Origin: Acidobacteriota bacterium
Lineage (GTDB): Bacteria > Acidobacteriota > Terriglobia > Terriglobales > Acidobacteriaceae
Length of the DNA stretch: 64,000 nt
Reading direction: 5' to 3'
Assembly: GCA_021781795.1 (NCBI GenBank)
Contig: JAJXWA010000007.1
Location: 1-64,000 of the forward strand
Shown piece after piece: positions 18,685-27,742 of this stretch. How positions within the stretch are numbered: the stretch's first letter is position 1; every line of letters starts with the position of its first letter. The notes below the pieces were generated by a model that worked only from the letters and a program-made list of their open reading frames with translations, was not told the origin of the DNA and ran no database searches. Position numbers and translations under genes: made by a program.

Positions 18685-19929
18685 CTACATCAACTTTTTG
18701 CGAATCAGGTCGAGCGCCTGTTGCGTGGCCCATTGGCGGACGCGGTTGCGGTCGCCGCGGAAGGTGCGGTCATACGTGTCGGTTTTCTGCGCGTCAGAGA
18801 CGGCGAAGTAGATGAGTCCTACCGGCTTTTGTTCGGTGCCGCCTGTGGGTCCCGCGATGCCGGTGACGGCCAGTCCCAGGGTTGCGCCGGTGCGGCGACG
18901 GATTCCATCAGCCATGGCGGCAGCGACCTCTGCGGAGACGGCCCCATGCTTTGCGATCAGCTCTGGAGGCACGTTGGCGAAGCTGGTCTTCAGCGGGTCA
19001 GAGTAGACGACGGCTCCGCCGAGGAAGGAACGCGAACTGCCGGGCACGCCGGTGATGCGCTGCGCCACCATGCCGCCGGTGCAGCTCTCCGCCACGGCCA
19101 GTGTGGCCTGGCGAAGGCCGAGGTAGTAGAGCACAATCTGCTCGAGCGTCTCGCCATCGGAGGAGTAGAGCCAGTCGTCGAGCGCCTCTTCCAGCTTGCC
19201 GGCCAGCTCTTCCACACGCTGCTCGGCTGCGTCCTGGCTGGCTTTTGAACAGAGGAGTGTGAGCTGAATGTCGCCGGCGTGCGCGAGGATTGTGGTCTCC
19301 ACGTCGCTGTAGGTGGTGTAGATGGGCGCAAGGAGCTTGTCTGCCTGCGACTCCGGGATCATGGCGGCCTTGAGAGTGCGCTTGGCGATGTGGCGCTGCG
19401 GAACGATTGCGCGCAGACGCGGCAGGCACTCGGCGTCGAACATGGGCTTGCACTCATTGGGCGGGCCGGGCACGAGCATGACGAGCTTGCGATAGCTGTT
19501 GTGGGTCGTGTCGAGCCACTGGCCGGGGGCGCTGCCGTTGGGGTTGGGCAGAACAGTTGCCGATTCGATGACGTCGGCCTGCTTGAGGTTGTTCTCCGGC
19601 ATGGGCATGCGCCAGGTGGCCGCGCGCGCGTGCAGGGCGGCGAGAACAGCGCCGTCGCGTCGCAGGCGCAGCGAAAGAGCCTCGGCTGTTGCTTCCCGCG
19701 TCAGGTCATCCTCGGTTGGTCCCAGCCCGCCGATGAGTACAACGAGGTCCACGCGGCCAAGAGCGGTCTGGATCACGCCGACCAGATCTTTGCGCCGGTC
19801 GCCGACGATGGTCTTGAAGACGACTGTGACGCCGAGTTCGTTGAGTTTTTCGGTGACGTAGAGAGAATTTGTGTCCTGGCGGTACGGCGTAAGCATCTCA
19901 GAGCCGACCGCAATGATTTCGCATTTCAT
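18685..19929 (-). CDS. cinA: CinA family protein (nicotinamide-nucleotide amidase)
   Basis: A 414-residue cytoplasmic protein with two domains. The N-terminal molybdopterin-binding-like domain (CEIIAVGSEMLTP, GGLGPTEDDLTREA) corresponds to the ADP-ribose pyrophosphatase part in characterised homologues. The C-terminal amidase domain (AESCTGGMVAQRITGVPGSS, GIAGPTGGTEQKPVGLIYFA) converts NMN to nicotinate mononucleotide in pyridine nucleotide recycling. In some bacteria it is co-induced with competence; a dprA lies about 6.5 kb away. The start at 19929 gives the canonical MKCEIIAVGSEML; a TTG at 19956 is a weaker alternative. Confidence 0.92.
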   Translation of the reverse strand: MKCEIIAVGSEMLTPYRQDTNSLYVTEKLNELGVTVVFKTIVGDRRKDLVGVIQTALGRVDLVVLIGGLGPTEDDLTREATAEALSLRLRRDGAVLAALHARAATWRMPMPENNLKQADVIESATVLPNPNGSAPGQWLDTTHNSYRKLVMLVPGPPNECKPMFDAECLPRLRAIVPQRHIAKRTLKAAMIPESQADKLLAPIYTTYSDVETTILAHAGDIQLTLLCSKASQDAAEQRVEELAGKLEEALDDWLYSSDGETLEQIVLYYLGLRQATLAVAESCTGGMVAQRITGVPGSSRSFLGGAVVYSDPLKTSFANVPPELIAKHGAVSAEVAAAMADGIRRRTGATLGLAVTGIAGPTGGTEQKPVGLIYFAVSDAQKTDTYDRTFRGDRNRVRQWATQQALDLIRKKLM

Positions 19930-20029
19930 GAAGGCGCTTTCAGCTCCTGCTTGCAATCGCGCGCGTCACTGAGGCTGAAGGGGATGACAGGCCGCGCTCG
20001 TTCTATTGTTGCAGATCAGCGTGCGCAGT

Positions 20030-20353
20030 TCATTTGTGCTGAAATCCATAATCCCGCTCCACTTTGCAAATACGGGTCTTGAACTCCGCGTACCAGTCCT
20101 CGCGTCCACGCTGCTGCGCGACCAGGTGGGCGGAGTTGCGTTGCCAGGCGGCAATCGATTCCAGGCTTGCCCAATAGGAGACGGTGATGCCCAGCGCGTC
20201 GCGCGCCGATTCCATTCCGAGAAAGCCGGGCTGTTGCGCAGCAAGCTTTACCATGGCTGCGGCCATTGCTGCGTACTGCTTGTCCGGAGCGGTCTGGATG
20301 GAAGTAAAGATGACGGCGTAGTACGGTGCCGGGGGAGTGGGTGCAATGCTCAT
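20030..20353 (-). CDS. Antibiotic biosynthesis monooxygenase (ABM)-like small protein
   Basis: A 107-residue protein with the compact dimeric alpha/beta-barrel pattern of the ABM superfamily: YYAVIFTSI, QPGFLGMES, ITVSYWASLESIAAWQRN and a C-terminal EDWYAEFKTRI. Members are heme-degrading or quinone-modifying enzymes, but many remain unassigned, so no substrate is proposed. The start at 20353 has GAGGAG upstream. It lies in a minus-strand run between the beta-propeller gene and cinA. Confidence 0.75.
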   Translation of the reverse strand: MSIAPTPPAPYYAVIFTSIQTAPDKQYAAMAAAMVKLAAQQPGFLGMESARDALGITVSYWASLESIAAWQRNSAHLVAQQRGREDWYAEFKTRICKVERDYGFQHK

Positions 20354-20452
20354 TGCTGGCTCCTCGGGTTGCGACTCGGATGTCGTTCGCGCGAGCGGCA
20401 AGCTGCTGCGGGTTGTGAACCGTTGCAAGGACTGGCGCGGCAGAGCGCTGGC

Positions 20453-21505
20453 TTATTGGGGAATGAACCCTTCCACGCCCAAGTCCACATCGTACACGGA
20501 ATCGTTGGTGGCAAGCACGGTCGTGCCAAGCGGGGAGAATGCAACGCCAACGAGCTGAATGCCGCTAAGCACCAAGGTTGCCTGGCCCGCTGCGGTTAAG
20601 CGCACCAGTCCGCGGCGCCCGCGCAGGCAGGCGCAGACGTAGATGTCGCCTTCGCTGGATACTGCGAGCCCCTGAGGACGGCCCAGCCCACGGTACCAGG
20701 CGCGCGCGCTTCCATGGGTGTCGATGGCCCAGATCGCATCATTGGAACTGAGGGTGGGGCCGGTGACGAAGAGTACGCCGTCGGCGCCCATGGCGAGATG
20801 GTAGGCAGAGACGCTCGGCTCCAGCGTGGCATAGACGAAGATGCGTCGCTGCGGATCGATTTTGAAGATGGTGCCGCTGCGGTCGCCGACGAAGAGATTG
20901 CCTTCGGCGTCGAAGGCGGTTCCGGTGGCAATGCCCATGCCTTCGGCATAGAGGGTGGGTTCGCCGGCACCGTCGATGCGGTAGACATTGCCCTCGGCGC
21001 GGGAGGTGACATAGAGGTCGCCCTCAGGGCTGAAGGCCAGGCCGGTCGCGTTGAGAATGCCGGTGACGAAGGGCGTGCCACGGCCGTCGGGGCTGACGCG
21101 CACGATGGAGACGGGCGTCTGCTTGCCGCGCGGGCCTGAGATGGTGGCATAGATCATGCCGGAGCGGCTGATTGCCGGGCTGGTGACGGGGTGCAGGCCG
21201 CTGGAGAGCTGACGGGCTACACGGAGAGGCAGAGCATTGCTCGTGCCGCCGGTTGAGCGCACTTCAACCAGTCCGGTGGTTGCATCGTCCGGCACGCGAA
21301 AGGCGAGCCGCGATGGGCGCGCCATCACCACATGTCCGGACTCGGGGCCGATGAAGACGGAGGGCAGGGCCGATCCATGGGGGCCGAGTCCTTCGCCGAC
21401 CAGTTCCACCTCTCCCTGCGGCAGAGCCGCCGATGGCGCGATGTTGTCGAGATGCGGCATCGTTGGGATGTCTTGCGGCGCGGATTGAGAACGGGTGCGA
21501 GGCAT
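20453..21505 (-). CDS. IPT/TIG-like domain plus beta-propeller (NHL/SMP-30-like) protein
   Basis: A 350-residue protein without an evident signal peptide. The first 100 residues look like an immunoglobulin-fold IPT/TIG module (VELVGEGLGPHGSALPSVFI, LVEVRSTGGTSN). The rest contains repeated blades of the pattern GLAFSPEGDLYVTSRAEGNV and TAFDAEGNLFVGDRSG, typical of six-bladed NHL or gluconolactonase-like propellers. No catalytic assignment is possible. It begins 7 bases after the pgpA stop with no clear ribosome site, so it is probably translationally coupled to pgpA. Confidence 0.7.
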   Translation of the reverse strand: MPRTRSQSAPQDIPTMPHLDNIAPSAALPQGEVELVGEGLGPHGSALPSVFIGPESGHVVMARPSRLAFRVPDDATTGLVEVRSTGGTSNALPLRVARQLSSGLHPVTSPAISRSGMIYATISGPRGKQTPVSIVRVSPDGRGTPFVTGILNATGLAFSPEGDLYVTSRAEGNVYRIDGAGEPTLYAEGMGIATGTAFDAEGNLFVGDRSGTIFKIDPQRRIFVYATLEPSVSAYHLAMGADGVLFVTGPTLSSNDAIWAIDTHGSARAWYRGLGRPQGLAVSSEGDIYVCACLRGRRGLVRLTAAGQATLVLSGIQLVGVAFSPLGTTVLATNDSVYDVDLGVEGFIPQ

Positions 21506-21512
21506 GATGTTT

Positions 21513-22016
21513 TCAGAACCAGATGCGTACCAGCGAGGCTATACCCAAAGCATACAGCCCTGCAGCTACGTCATCGAGGACGATACCCCAGCCTTCGGGC
21601 AGACGCTCCAGCCGCCGGACTGGGAAGGGCTTGGTGATGTCGAAGAGCCGGAAGAGAATGAGCGCAAGCAGTCCGTGGCGCCAATCCAGCGGGCTGCCGA
21701 GCAGGGTGATCCACTGGCCCGCGACCTCATCGATGACGACGAAGCCAGGGTCCTTGCGGCCGCTCTCGCGCGCGGCCAGGGTGGCGGCTGGGATTCCGAA
21801 GATCAATGTGAGCGCGATGCCCGCCAGCAGGGCGATGAACAGCGCGTGCGGTGAAGGATGCCCGAGAAGGCCGAAAAGTGCCCACAGCAAAACGGCGGCG
21901 ACTGATCCCCAGGTTCCCGGACCCGGCTTGCCCAGGCCTGCGCCAAAAAAGGTGGCGAATGTCCACGCCCAAAGTGTTTTGTGTTTGCTTGCCGGGCCGA
22001 CGATGGACTCACTCAT
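21513..22016 (-). CDS. pgpA: Phosphatidylglycerophosphatase A
   Basis: A 167-residue inner-membrane phosphatase that removes the phosphate from phosphatidylglycerol phosphate in phospholipid synthesis. Family signatures are FFGAGLGKPGPGTWGSVAA, VIDEVAGQWITLL and FRLFDITKPFP, with three to four hydrophobic segments. The ATG at 22016 lies inside the end of yacG (overlap 22009-22016), so the two are co-translated. The frame is open further upstream but unsupported. Confidence 0.92.
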   Translation of the reverse strand: MSESIVGPASKHKTLWAWTFATFFGAGLGKPGPGTWGSVAAVLLWALFGLLGHPSPHALFIALLAGIALTLIFGIPAATLAARESGRKDPGFVVIDEVAGQWITLLGSPLDWRHGLLALILFRLFDITKPFPVRRLERLPEGWGIVLDDVAAGLYALGIASLVRIWF

Positions 22017-22239
22017 GGCGATCGCCTTTAGGCTGCCCGCCGCCGAGACCGCCCAGGTCTTCCAGGACTTCAGGATCGAGGACGGGCGAACTAATCTTGT
22101 AGACGCCCGATGCCCATTTGCCAAGATCAATCTTGCGGCAGCGGTCACTGCAGAATGGGAAGTCCTCATCGCGGTGCTGGACCAACATGCCGCAGGTGGG
22201 ACAGCGCAAAACTTTTGCCGATTTCTTTTTTCCCGCCAT
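22009..22239 (-). CDS. yacG: Zinc-finger DNA gyrase inhibitor YacG family
   Basis: A 76-residue protein with the full YacG pattern: CPTCG, then FCSDRCRKIDLGKWASG, in which four Cys bind one zinc ion. Characterised YacG binds GyrB and blocks DNA binding by gyrase. The C-terminal tail is acidic then Gly-rich. It lies 28 bases after rimO and overlaps pgpA. Confidence 0.92.
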   Translation of the reverse strand: MAGKKKSAKVLRCPTCGMLVQHRDEDFPFCSDRCRKIDLGKWASGVYKISSPVLDPEVLEDLGGLGGGQPKGDRHE

Positions 22240-22267
22240 CGCTCGAACTCACACCTGAATCAACAGT

Positions 22268-23815
22268 CTACTGCGCCGGGGAGATCACCCGTGCCACCAC
22301 ATCGTAGTCGTGCGCCTCGGTAATCTCCGCGCGATAGAAGCGGCCTGCTTCCAGCGCGTCGAGATCGCCAAAGTCGTTGATATATACCTTGCCGTCAATC
22401 TCCGGCGCGTGGAACTGCGTCCGGCCTTCCCACAGCAACTCAGTCTCTTCGGACGGCCCTTCAGCGAGCAGCAGCACTTCACGCCCGACCCATTGCTGCT
22501 TAACCCGCTTGCTGATGTCCTGCTGCAGCTTCATCAGGTGGCGCTTGCGGGCCTCGATGGTGCGCTTTGGCACCTTGGCGTCGAGCGTGTGTGCGCCGGA
22601 GCCTTCTTCGTCGGAGTAGTTGAAGACGCCGAGCCAGTCGAACTTTGCTGCGGCGATGAAGTCCTCAAGAATTTCAAAGTCTTGGGATGACTCGCCGGGG
22701 AAGCCGACGATGAAGCTGGTCCGCAGGACGATTCCCGGCACGGCAGCGCGGACCTTGTCGAGCGTTTTGAGGAAGATCTCCGCGCCGGCGCCGCGCTTCA
22801 TGCGTTTGAGCACATCGGGCGAGGCGTGCTGCAGGGGAAGATCCAGATACTTGCAGATGTTGTCATGCCGCGCGATGGTCTCGAGCAGTTTGCCGGTGAT
22901 GCGATTGGGATAGGCGTACAGAAAACGGAGCCAACGGAGACCGTCGATGCGAGCGAGGGAGTCGAGCAAGGTTGCGAGCCCGTCTTTGAGGCCAAGGTCT
23001 TCGCCGTAGCAGGTGGTGTCCTGTCCGATGAGGGTAATCTCCTGCACGCCGCGGGCGACGAGCTGCTGCGCCTCGGCCACCACGCTCTCAAAACGCCGCG
23101 AGCGAAACTTGCCGCGCAGATTGGGAATGACGCAGAAGCTGCAAGGGTGGTCGCAGCCCTCGGCAATTTTGATGTAGGCCGAAGTCTGGCCGGTGGAGAG
23201 CAGGCGCGGTGTGGTCTCGTCGTAGAGATAGGTGGGCAGCATGTGGGCGGCGCCGTGCCAGGCATCGCGGCGAAAGCGGCCCTGCTGCTCACGGTGTTCG
23301 CCTTCAGGGCGGAAGCTCATCTCTGCGGGAAGATTGCGATGGGTGCCCGACTCTGCCTCGCGTCCGGCGCGGACGTCAGCGCGCACGTCTGCGGGAGCAT
23401 CGTGCCTGAGGATTGTGAAGGGCGATGGCGCGGCAGGGGTGGGCGCGATGCCGGCGGCGGCCAGAATCGAGTCCAACTCGCCGGTGCCGATGACCGCATC
23501 GACTTCGGGGATGTTCTTTTGAATCTCATCGCGATAGCGCTCGACGAGGCAGCCGGCGACGATGAGCTTGCGGGCGCGGCCTTCGGTCTTGTGGCGGGCC
23601 ATCTCGAGGATGGTGTCCACGGATTCCTGCTTGGCGGTGTCGATGAAGCTGCAGGTATTGACGACGAGGATTTCCGCCTCTTCTGGCTTTGCCGTCAGAC
23701 GCGCTCCTGCATGGTCGAGCATGCCCATCATGACCTCGGAGTCGACGAGGTTTTTGGGGCAGCCTAACGAAACAAATCCCACGGTGGGCGCCGTGGGCTG
23801 GGAAGACTTAGTCAC
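22268..23815 (-). CDS. rimO: Ribosomal protein S12 methylthiotransferase
   Basis: A 515-residue radical-SAM enzyme that methylthiolates an aspartate of ribosomal protein S12. The N-terminal domain (SLGCPKNLVDSEVMMG, NTCSFIDTAKQES, AGCLVERY) supplies three Cys for the auxiliary cluster, and EGCDHPCSFCVIP near residues 219-231 is the CxxxCxxC radical-SAM loop. A TRAM domain ends the protein. It is longer than the usual 430-450 residues because residues about 122-190, between the N-terminal domain and the radical-SAM barrel, carry an extra hydrophilic, Arg/Glu-rich segment. It probably leads a minus-strand run rimO-yacG-pgpA-propeller. Confidence 0.93.
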   Translation of the reverse strand: MTKSSQPTAPTVGFVSLGCPKNLVDSEVMMGMLDHAGARLTAKPEEAEILVVNTCSFIDTAKQESVDTILEMARHKTEGRARKLIVAGCLVERYRDEIQKNIPEVDAVIGTGELDSILAAAGIAPTPAAPSPFTILRHDAPADVRADVRAGREAESGTHRNLPAEMSFRPEGEHREQQGRFRRDAWHGAAHMLPTYLYDETTPRLLSTGQTSAYIKIAEGCDHPCSFCVIPNLRGKFRSRRFESVVAEAQQLVARGVQEITLIGQDTTCYGEDLGLKDGLATLLDSLARIDGLRWLRFLYAYPNRITGKLLETIARHDNICKYLDLPLQHASPDVLKRMKRGAGAEIFLKTLDKVRAAVPGIVLRTSFIVGFPGESSQDFEILEDFIAAAKFDWLGVFNYSDEEGSGAHTLDAKVPKRTIEARKRHLMKLQQDISKRVKQQWVGREVLLLAEGPSEETELLWEGRTQFHAPEIDGKVYINDFGDLDALEAGRFYRAEITEAHDYDVVARVISPAQ

Positions 23816-23916
23816 AAATCTATTGTACCGTTTGCGGAGTTCTGGCTGGCGTAATACTGCTTGGCGCAGCTTTGGGCGTCGCCCGCATGAATCTGCATTC
23901 GGATGGTAAAATCAAT

Positions 23917-24020
23917 GGTGCCGGGTCCTACGCGACGTAATCCCGCCAACCCCGCCAGGTCCGGAAGGAAGCAACGGTAACGGGCTAGTACGGGCGCAGT
24001 AGGCAACCCGGTACTTTTTT
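23917..24020 (+). ncRNA. ffs: Small signal recognition particle RNA (4.5S type) with terminator
   Basis: The hallmark apical loop CCAGGTCCGGAAGGAAGCAA lies at 23955-23974. Flanking arms GTGCCGGGTCCTAC and GTAGGCAACCCGGTAC pair to close a roughly 100-nt hairpin, and a run of six T at 24015-24020 terminates it. A TAAAAT box at 23907-23912 lies just upstream; no good -35 element is visible. With Ffh it targets membrane proteins. Confidence 0.95.
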
Positions 24021-24150
24021 GGCGCTCGGGGCGGATGATTATTATGCCCGGCGCTTGTGCAAGGCGGCTGCGCTGCAGCCCAACGATGAATGAGCGGCAC
24101 GTGTGGATGGCTGAGACTCGTTCGGCCTCCCCGCCGCAAGGAGAATTGCC

Positions 24151-25167
24151 TTGAGCCTCACCGTGCGTCCTGTGGTGGGCCGGCGCGCAAAGATTACCGC
24201 GCTCGGAACCTATGTTCCTCCCCAAGTTCTTACCAATCAAGATCTCGAAAAGATGGTGGAGACCAGCGACCAGTGGATCATGGATCGCACGGGCATTCGT
24301 GAGCGGCACGTGCTGGCGAAGGGACTGGGCACGAGCGATATGTGCGTGGAGGCGGCGAAGAAGTGTCTCGCAGCCCGCGGCATCGCGCCCAGCGAGGTTG
24401 AGGCCATCATCGTCGGGACCGTTACGCCGGACATGATGTTCCCCTCGACGGCGTGCCTGGTGCAGGACAAGATCGGAGCGAAGGGCGCCTGGGGCTTCGA
24501 TGTTTCGGCTGGCTGCTCAGGCTTTGTGTTTGCGCTGCAGGCTGGTGTCAAGCTGGTGGAGAGCGGTGCGCACAGCAAGGTGCTGGTGTGCGGCGCAGAT
24601 GCGAACACGCGCATGACGGATTACACCGACCGCACCACCTGCGTTCTTTTCGGCGACGGCGGCGGCGCGGTGCTGATTGAGCCGGCAGCCGAGGGTGAGA
24701 TTGGCTTCATCGACTTTGTGCATGAGATTGACGGCTCGGGCGGGGCAGCGCTGAATCTGAAGGGCGGCGGCAGCCTGAATCCGACGAGTCACGAGACCAT
24801 CGACAAGAAGATGCACTACATCTATCAGGATGGTCCAGCGGTGTTCAAGTTTGCTGTGCGCAAGATGGCAGAGACGACGGTGAAGGTGCTGGAGCGCAAT
24901 GGTGTGACTGGCACGGACCTCGGCTGCTTCATCCCGCACCAGGCCAACAAGCGCATCATCATGGCGACGGCGGAGCGGCTCAACATGCCGGAAGACCGGG
25001 TCATCATCAATATTGAGAAGTACGGCAACACGTCGTCCGGCACGATTCCGCTGGCCATGCAGACGGCACTCGACGAGGGCAAACTCAAAAAGGGCGATCT
25101 GGTGCTGCTAGGCGCGATGGGCGCGGGTTTTACGGTGGGCGCGGCGCTGCTTCGCTGGGAGATTTGA
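24151..25167 (+). CDS. fabH: Beta-ketoacyl-ACP synthase III
   Basis: A 338-residue enzyme that condenses acetyl-CoA with malonyl-ACP to start fatty acid synthesis. The active-site Cys is in SAGCSGF (Cys122), His in [10 protein letters not shown] and Asn in [10 protein letters not shown], completing the triad. Length is normal. The start is a TTG at 24151 preceded by AAGGAGA with 6-base spacing. It stands alone, followed by a terminator. Confidence 0.93.
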   Translation: MSLTVRPVVGRRAKITALGTYVPPQVLTNQDLEKMVETSDQWIMDRTGIRERHVLAKGLGTSDMCVEAAKKCLAARGIAPSEVEAIIVGTVTPDMMFPSTACLVQDKIGAKGAWGFDVSAGCSGFVFALQAGVKLVESGAHSKVLVCGADANTRMTDYTDRTTCVLFGDGGGAVLIEPAAEGEIGFIDFVHEIDGSGGAALNLKGGGSLNPTSHETIDKKMHYIYQDGPAVFKFAVRKMAETTVKVLERNGVTGTDLGCFIPHQANKRIIMATAERLNMPEDRVIINIEKYGNTSSGTIPLAMQTALDEGKLKKGDLVLLGAMGAGFTVGAALLRWEI

Positions 25168-25169
25168 AG

Positions 25170-25188
25170 AAGCAGCCGCTGCTTTTTG
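25170..25188 (+). terminator. Terminator after fabH
   Basis: AAGCAG and CTGCTT pair around CCG, followed by T residues, directly after the fabH stop. The stem is short (6 bp). Confidence 0.6.
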
Positions 25189-25221
25189 TGCAGTGATCCA
25201 GCGCAGCCTGCAACGGGAGTC

Positions 25222-26088
25222 CTAGATCACAAGCTCCGGAGGCGCGAGTTCATACTCGGGAAGCACACCGGCCTCCGCAGCGGCGCGGAAGAATCCCCTC
25301 ATGCCTTCGATGCACTCTTCGTCCAGCGTGTAGTGGATGTTCGCGCTGAGGTAGGTGCGAATTGTCTCTGCGGGCAGGGGCATCCGGGTGGACCACTCTT
25401 CGACGAGAGTGTCGATATGCGCGAGGCCGTGATCGCGCGAGCGGATGAAGTCTTCGGCGACGCGATCCAGTTCCGAGTTGGGAATGGTTGCGCCCCACAC
25501 GGCGGAGACAAACGGCAGGCCAGTGAGCGCGCGCCACTCCGTGGCGAGATCGTGGTAGACGAGCACTTCGCCGGTGCGCTCTTCGCGGTTTGTCCTCTCT
25601 TCCAGCGCCAACAGCGCGGGGTCGCCAATGACAATGGCAGCGTCAGCGCGGTCCAGCATCATATCGAGATCGGCAGCCATGGGCACGAAGGGAACATGGG
25701 CGTTGCCCCATTTGTGAAAAAGGATACGCGCGTAGGTCACTGTGGTGCGGCTGGCGGTATCGGCGGCGACGCTGCGGAGTCTCTCGAGCGGACGATCTGC
25801 GCGACGGACCAGCAGGAGCGAGCGGACGTTACCTTTAGATGCAATCGTGCAGCCCGGCAGAATGCGCAGTTCGGGGTTGGCCGGGAGGGCCGCGATGGGA
25901 ACGAGACCGATCTCTGCCGCGCCGGTGGCGAGCCGCTCGGCGCACTCCGCGGGCAGCATCCAGTCGATGTGGTAGCGCCCGGAAAGCGCTGAATTCAAAG
26001 GCGGATGTTCAAAGTCCCACATGAGCGGCGCGGGATTGAGAAAGCGGATTGCGGCAATACGTAAAGGGCGATGCAAAGTCGAACTCAC
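25222..26088 (-). CDS. mqnA: Chorismate dehydratase, futalosine menaquinone pathway
   Basis: A 288-residue protein of the periplasmic-binding-protein-like MqnA family, which converts chorismate to 3-enolpyruvylbenzoate at the start of the futalosine route to menaquinone. Recognisable stretches are IAAIRFLNPAPLMW, AAEIGLVPIAAL, SLLLVRRADRP, ADAAIVIGDPAL and LPFVSAVWG. There is no signal peptide. Convergent with fabH, divergent from dprA. MqnD-type proteins share the fold, but the N-terminal motif and length favour MqnA. Confidence 0.85.
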   Translation of the reverse strand: MSSTLHRPLRIAAIRFLNPAPLMWDFEHPPLNSALSGRYHIDWMLPAECAERLATGAAEIGLVPIAALPANPELRILPGCTIASKGNVRSLLLVRRADRPLERLRSVAADTASRTTVTYARILFHKWGNAHVPFVPMAADLDMMLDRADAAIVIGDPALLALEERTNREERTGEVLVYHDLATEWRALTGLPFVSAVWGATIPNSELDRVAEDFIRSRDHGLAHIDTLVEEWSTRMPLPAETIRTYLSANIHYTLDEECIEGMRGFFRAAAEAGVLPEYELAPPELVI

Positions 26089-26158
26089 ACTCCATTAGAC
26101 ACACCAGGCAGCGCCAAGGATGCGTGGGCGCAGGGGCCGGCTTGACGGCATGCCCAGC

Positions 26159-26187
26159 TTGACTTCATCCGGCTGCGCGGTTATTGT
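26159..26187 (+). promoter_or_regulatory. Candidate promoter for dprA
   Basis: TTGACT (26159-26164) and TATTGT (26182-26187) are separated by exactly 17 bases and lie 80 bases before the likely GTG start at 26268. Confidence 0.45.
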
Positions 26188-26267
26188 GGGCGCAAATCCA
26201 AATAAAGCAAGATGAGCTACTTACAGGTTAGCGCACAGGTGTGCGTGGTTGCGCCAGCGGAGAACAA

Positions 26268-26435
26268 GTGACGACGATGCCTCATCCGGCGTCCAGAAGC
26301 GCCGGCGTACCGACAGAAGGGGACCAGCTTGCCTGCCTGGCTCTGGCATTGACGCAGGGACTGGGCCCGCGAAGAATCTACGAGGCGCTGCGCGGACTCG
26401 ATGCAGCCAGCCAAGTCTTTGCGCTGTCGCTCGCT
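26268..26435 (+). pseudogene. dprA: dprA N-terminal (SAM/HhH-like) part, separated by a frameshift
   Basis: From a GTG at 26268 (GGAG 5 bases upstream) the frame encodes LALALTQGLGPRRIYEAL, the helical N-terminal segment of DprA. It continues as SQVFALSL, after which DprA resemblance moves to another phase as LTELEALRLPAQAAQF. The junction is TCGCTCGCT at 26427-26435, a tandem copy of a 4-base unit. Removing one copy restores one continuous protein of about 394 residues, the expected DprA size. This frame itself stays open as nonsense to 26582. Confidence 0.75.
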
Positions 26436-27453
26436 GACGGAGTTGGAGGCGCTGCGGCTGCCGGCGCAGGCCGCACAGTTCATTTTCGAGGGGAAAGCTC
26501 GCCAGATGGCGGAAGAGGAGTGGGCGCGCGTGCAGGAGCAGGGCGCGGGCCTCGTGACTCTAGCCAGCTCTGCGTATCCTGAGCGTCTCAAGGAGATTTA
26601 CGATCCGCCGCCGGTGCTGTGGGTGCGCGGCAAGGCGAGCCTGCTGACGCGGCCGCTGCTGGCCGTGGTGGGCACGCGCCACCCATCGCCGTATGGCAGC
26701 GCCGTGGCGGAGATGCTGTCGCGGGATCTGGCCGCGAGGCGATTGCTGATTGTGAGCGGCATGGCGCGGGGCATCGACACTTGCGCGCATAAGGGGGCGC
26801 AGGCCGCGCGCACGCCCACGGTGGCCGTGTGGGGAACCGGCATTGACGTGATCTATCCCAAGGAGAACAAGAAGCTGGCGGAGGAGATTCTGGCGACAGG
26901 GGGAGCGATTGTGAGCGAGGTGCCGATGGGCACGTTTCCAGCGCCGCAGAACTTCCCGCGCCACAACCGGATTATCAGTGGACTGAGCATTGCCGTTCTG
27001 GTAGTGGAGGCGAGCGAGAACTCAGGAACGCGTGTGACGGCTCGCTGCGCCTCCGAGCAGAATCGCGATGTGTATGCCGTGCCAGGAAACGTGACGAGCA
27101 AAGGCTCCTGGACGTCGAACACGCTGATTAAGCAGGGCGCAAAGCTGGTCGCCTCATGGGAGGATGTGTGGGAGGATCTTCCGTCGGAGGTGCGCAACGA
27201 ACTGGAGGCTGAAGCCGGCACTGAATCCAAACCGGAGGCTCAGGCATCCTTGTTACCTGACCCGGCTTTGCGGCCGGAAGAGGCGATGGTGCTCGAGGTT
27301 CTGGGCACCGACGAGGCTCTGCAACTGGATGAGCTTCTGGAAGCTCTGGAGACGCAATTGACCTCCTCCGAGGTGTTCACGGCCCTGTTCGAGCTGGAGA
27401 TGAGCGGCCGGGTCCGCTGCCCTCCGGGGAAGAACTACGTGCGGACGCTTTGA
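26401..27453 (+). CDS. dprA: DNA-processing protein DprA, Rossmann-fold part (frameshifted gene)
   Basis: A 350-codon open frame. DprA loads RecA on incoming single-stranded DNA during natural transformation. The Rossmann domain is complete: VVGTRHPSPYG, SGMARGIDTCAHKGA, GTGIDVIYPKENKKLAE, PMGTFPAPQNFPRHNRIISGLS and SENSGTRVTARCASEQNRDV. A C-terminal winged-helix-like domain follows (AMVLEVLGTDEALQLDELLEAL). True homology starts near 26434. The first codons are read out of phase, and the ATG at 26401 has no ribosome site, so the real gene starts at 26268 and is broken by a 4-bp duplication. Unless ribosomes slip or the sequence is in error, only a shortened protein could be made. Confidence 0.85.
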   Translation: MQPAKSLRCRSLTELEALRLPAQAAQFIFEGKARQMAEEEWARVQEQGAGLVTLASSAYPERLKEIYDPPPVLWVRGKASLLTRPLLAVVGTRHPSPYGSAVAEMLSRDLAARRLLIVSGMARGIDTCAHKGAQAARTPTVAVWGTGIDVIYPKENKKLAEEILATGGAIVSEVPMGTFPAPQNFPRHNRIISGLSIAVLVVEASENSGTRVTARCASEQNRDVYAVPGNVTSKGSWTSNTLIKQGAKLVASWEDVWEDLPSEVRNELEAEAGTESKPEAQASLLPDPALRPEEAMVLEVLGTDEALQLDELLEALETQLTSSEVFTALFELEMSGRVRCPPGKNYVRTL

Positions 27454-27742
27454 AATTTTTTTTCAAGCACGAAGCCGAAACCGCTCGAACCCCTGGAAAA
27501 TCGCGCGTTTTGAATCTGTTGCGCGTGACGCGGATGGTGCAGGACAAGCATGAAAATCGATTCTCCTTGTGGAAACGAAGCTGCCTTTCGTGTTAGTTTC
27601 CAGATTTTGTAACGTCTATTGTGCTGTGAAGCAAAAACCGGAGCTGTGAGCCCGGCGCTTCCGGCAGTTGACGAGACACGGATTGGGCCAACCCGGCGTC
27701 CAAGAGGTCGAACGGGATGGAACCCTCATATTAAGGATGGCA

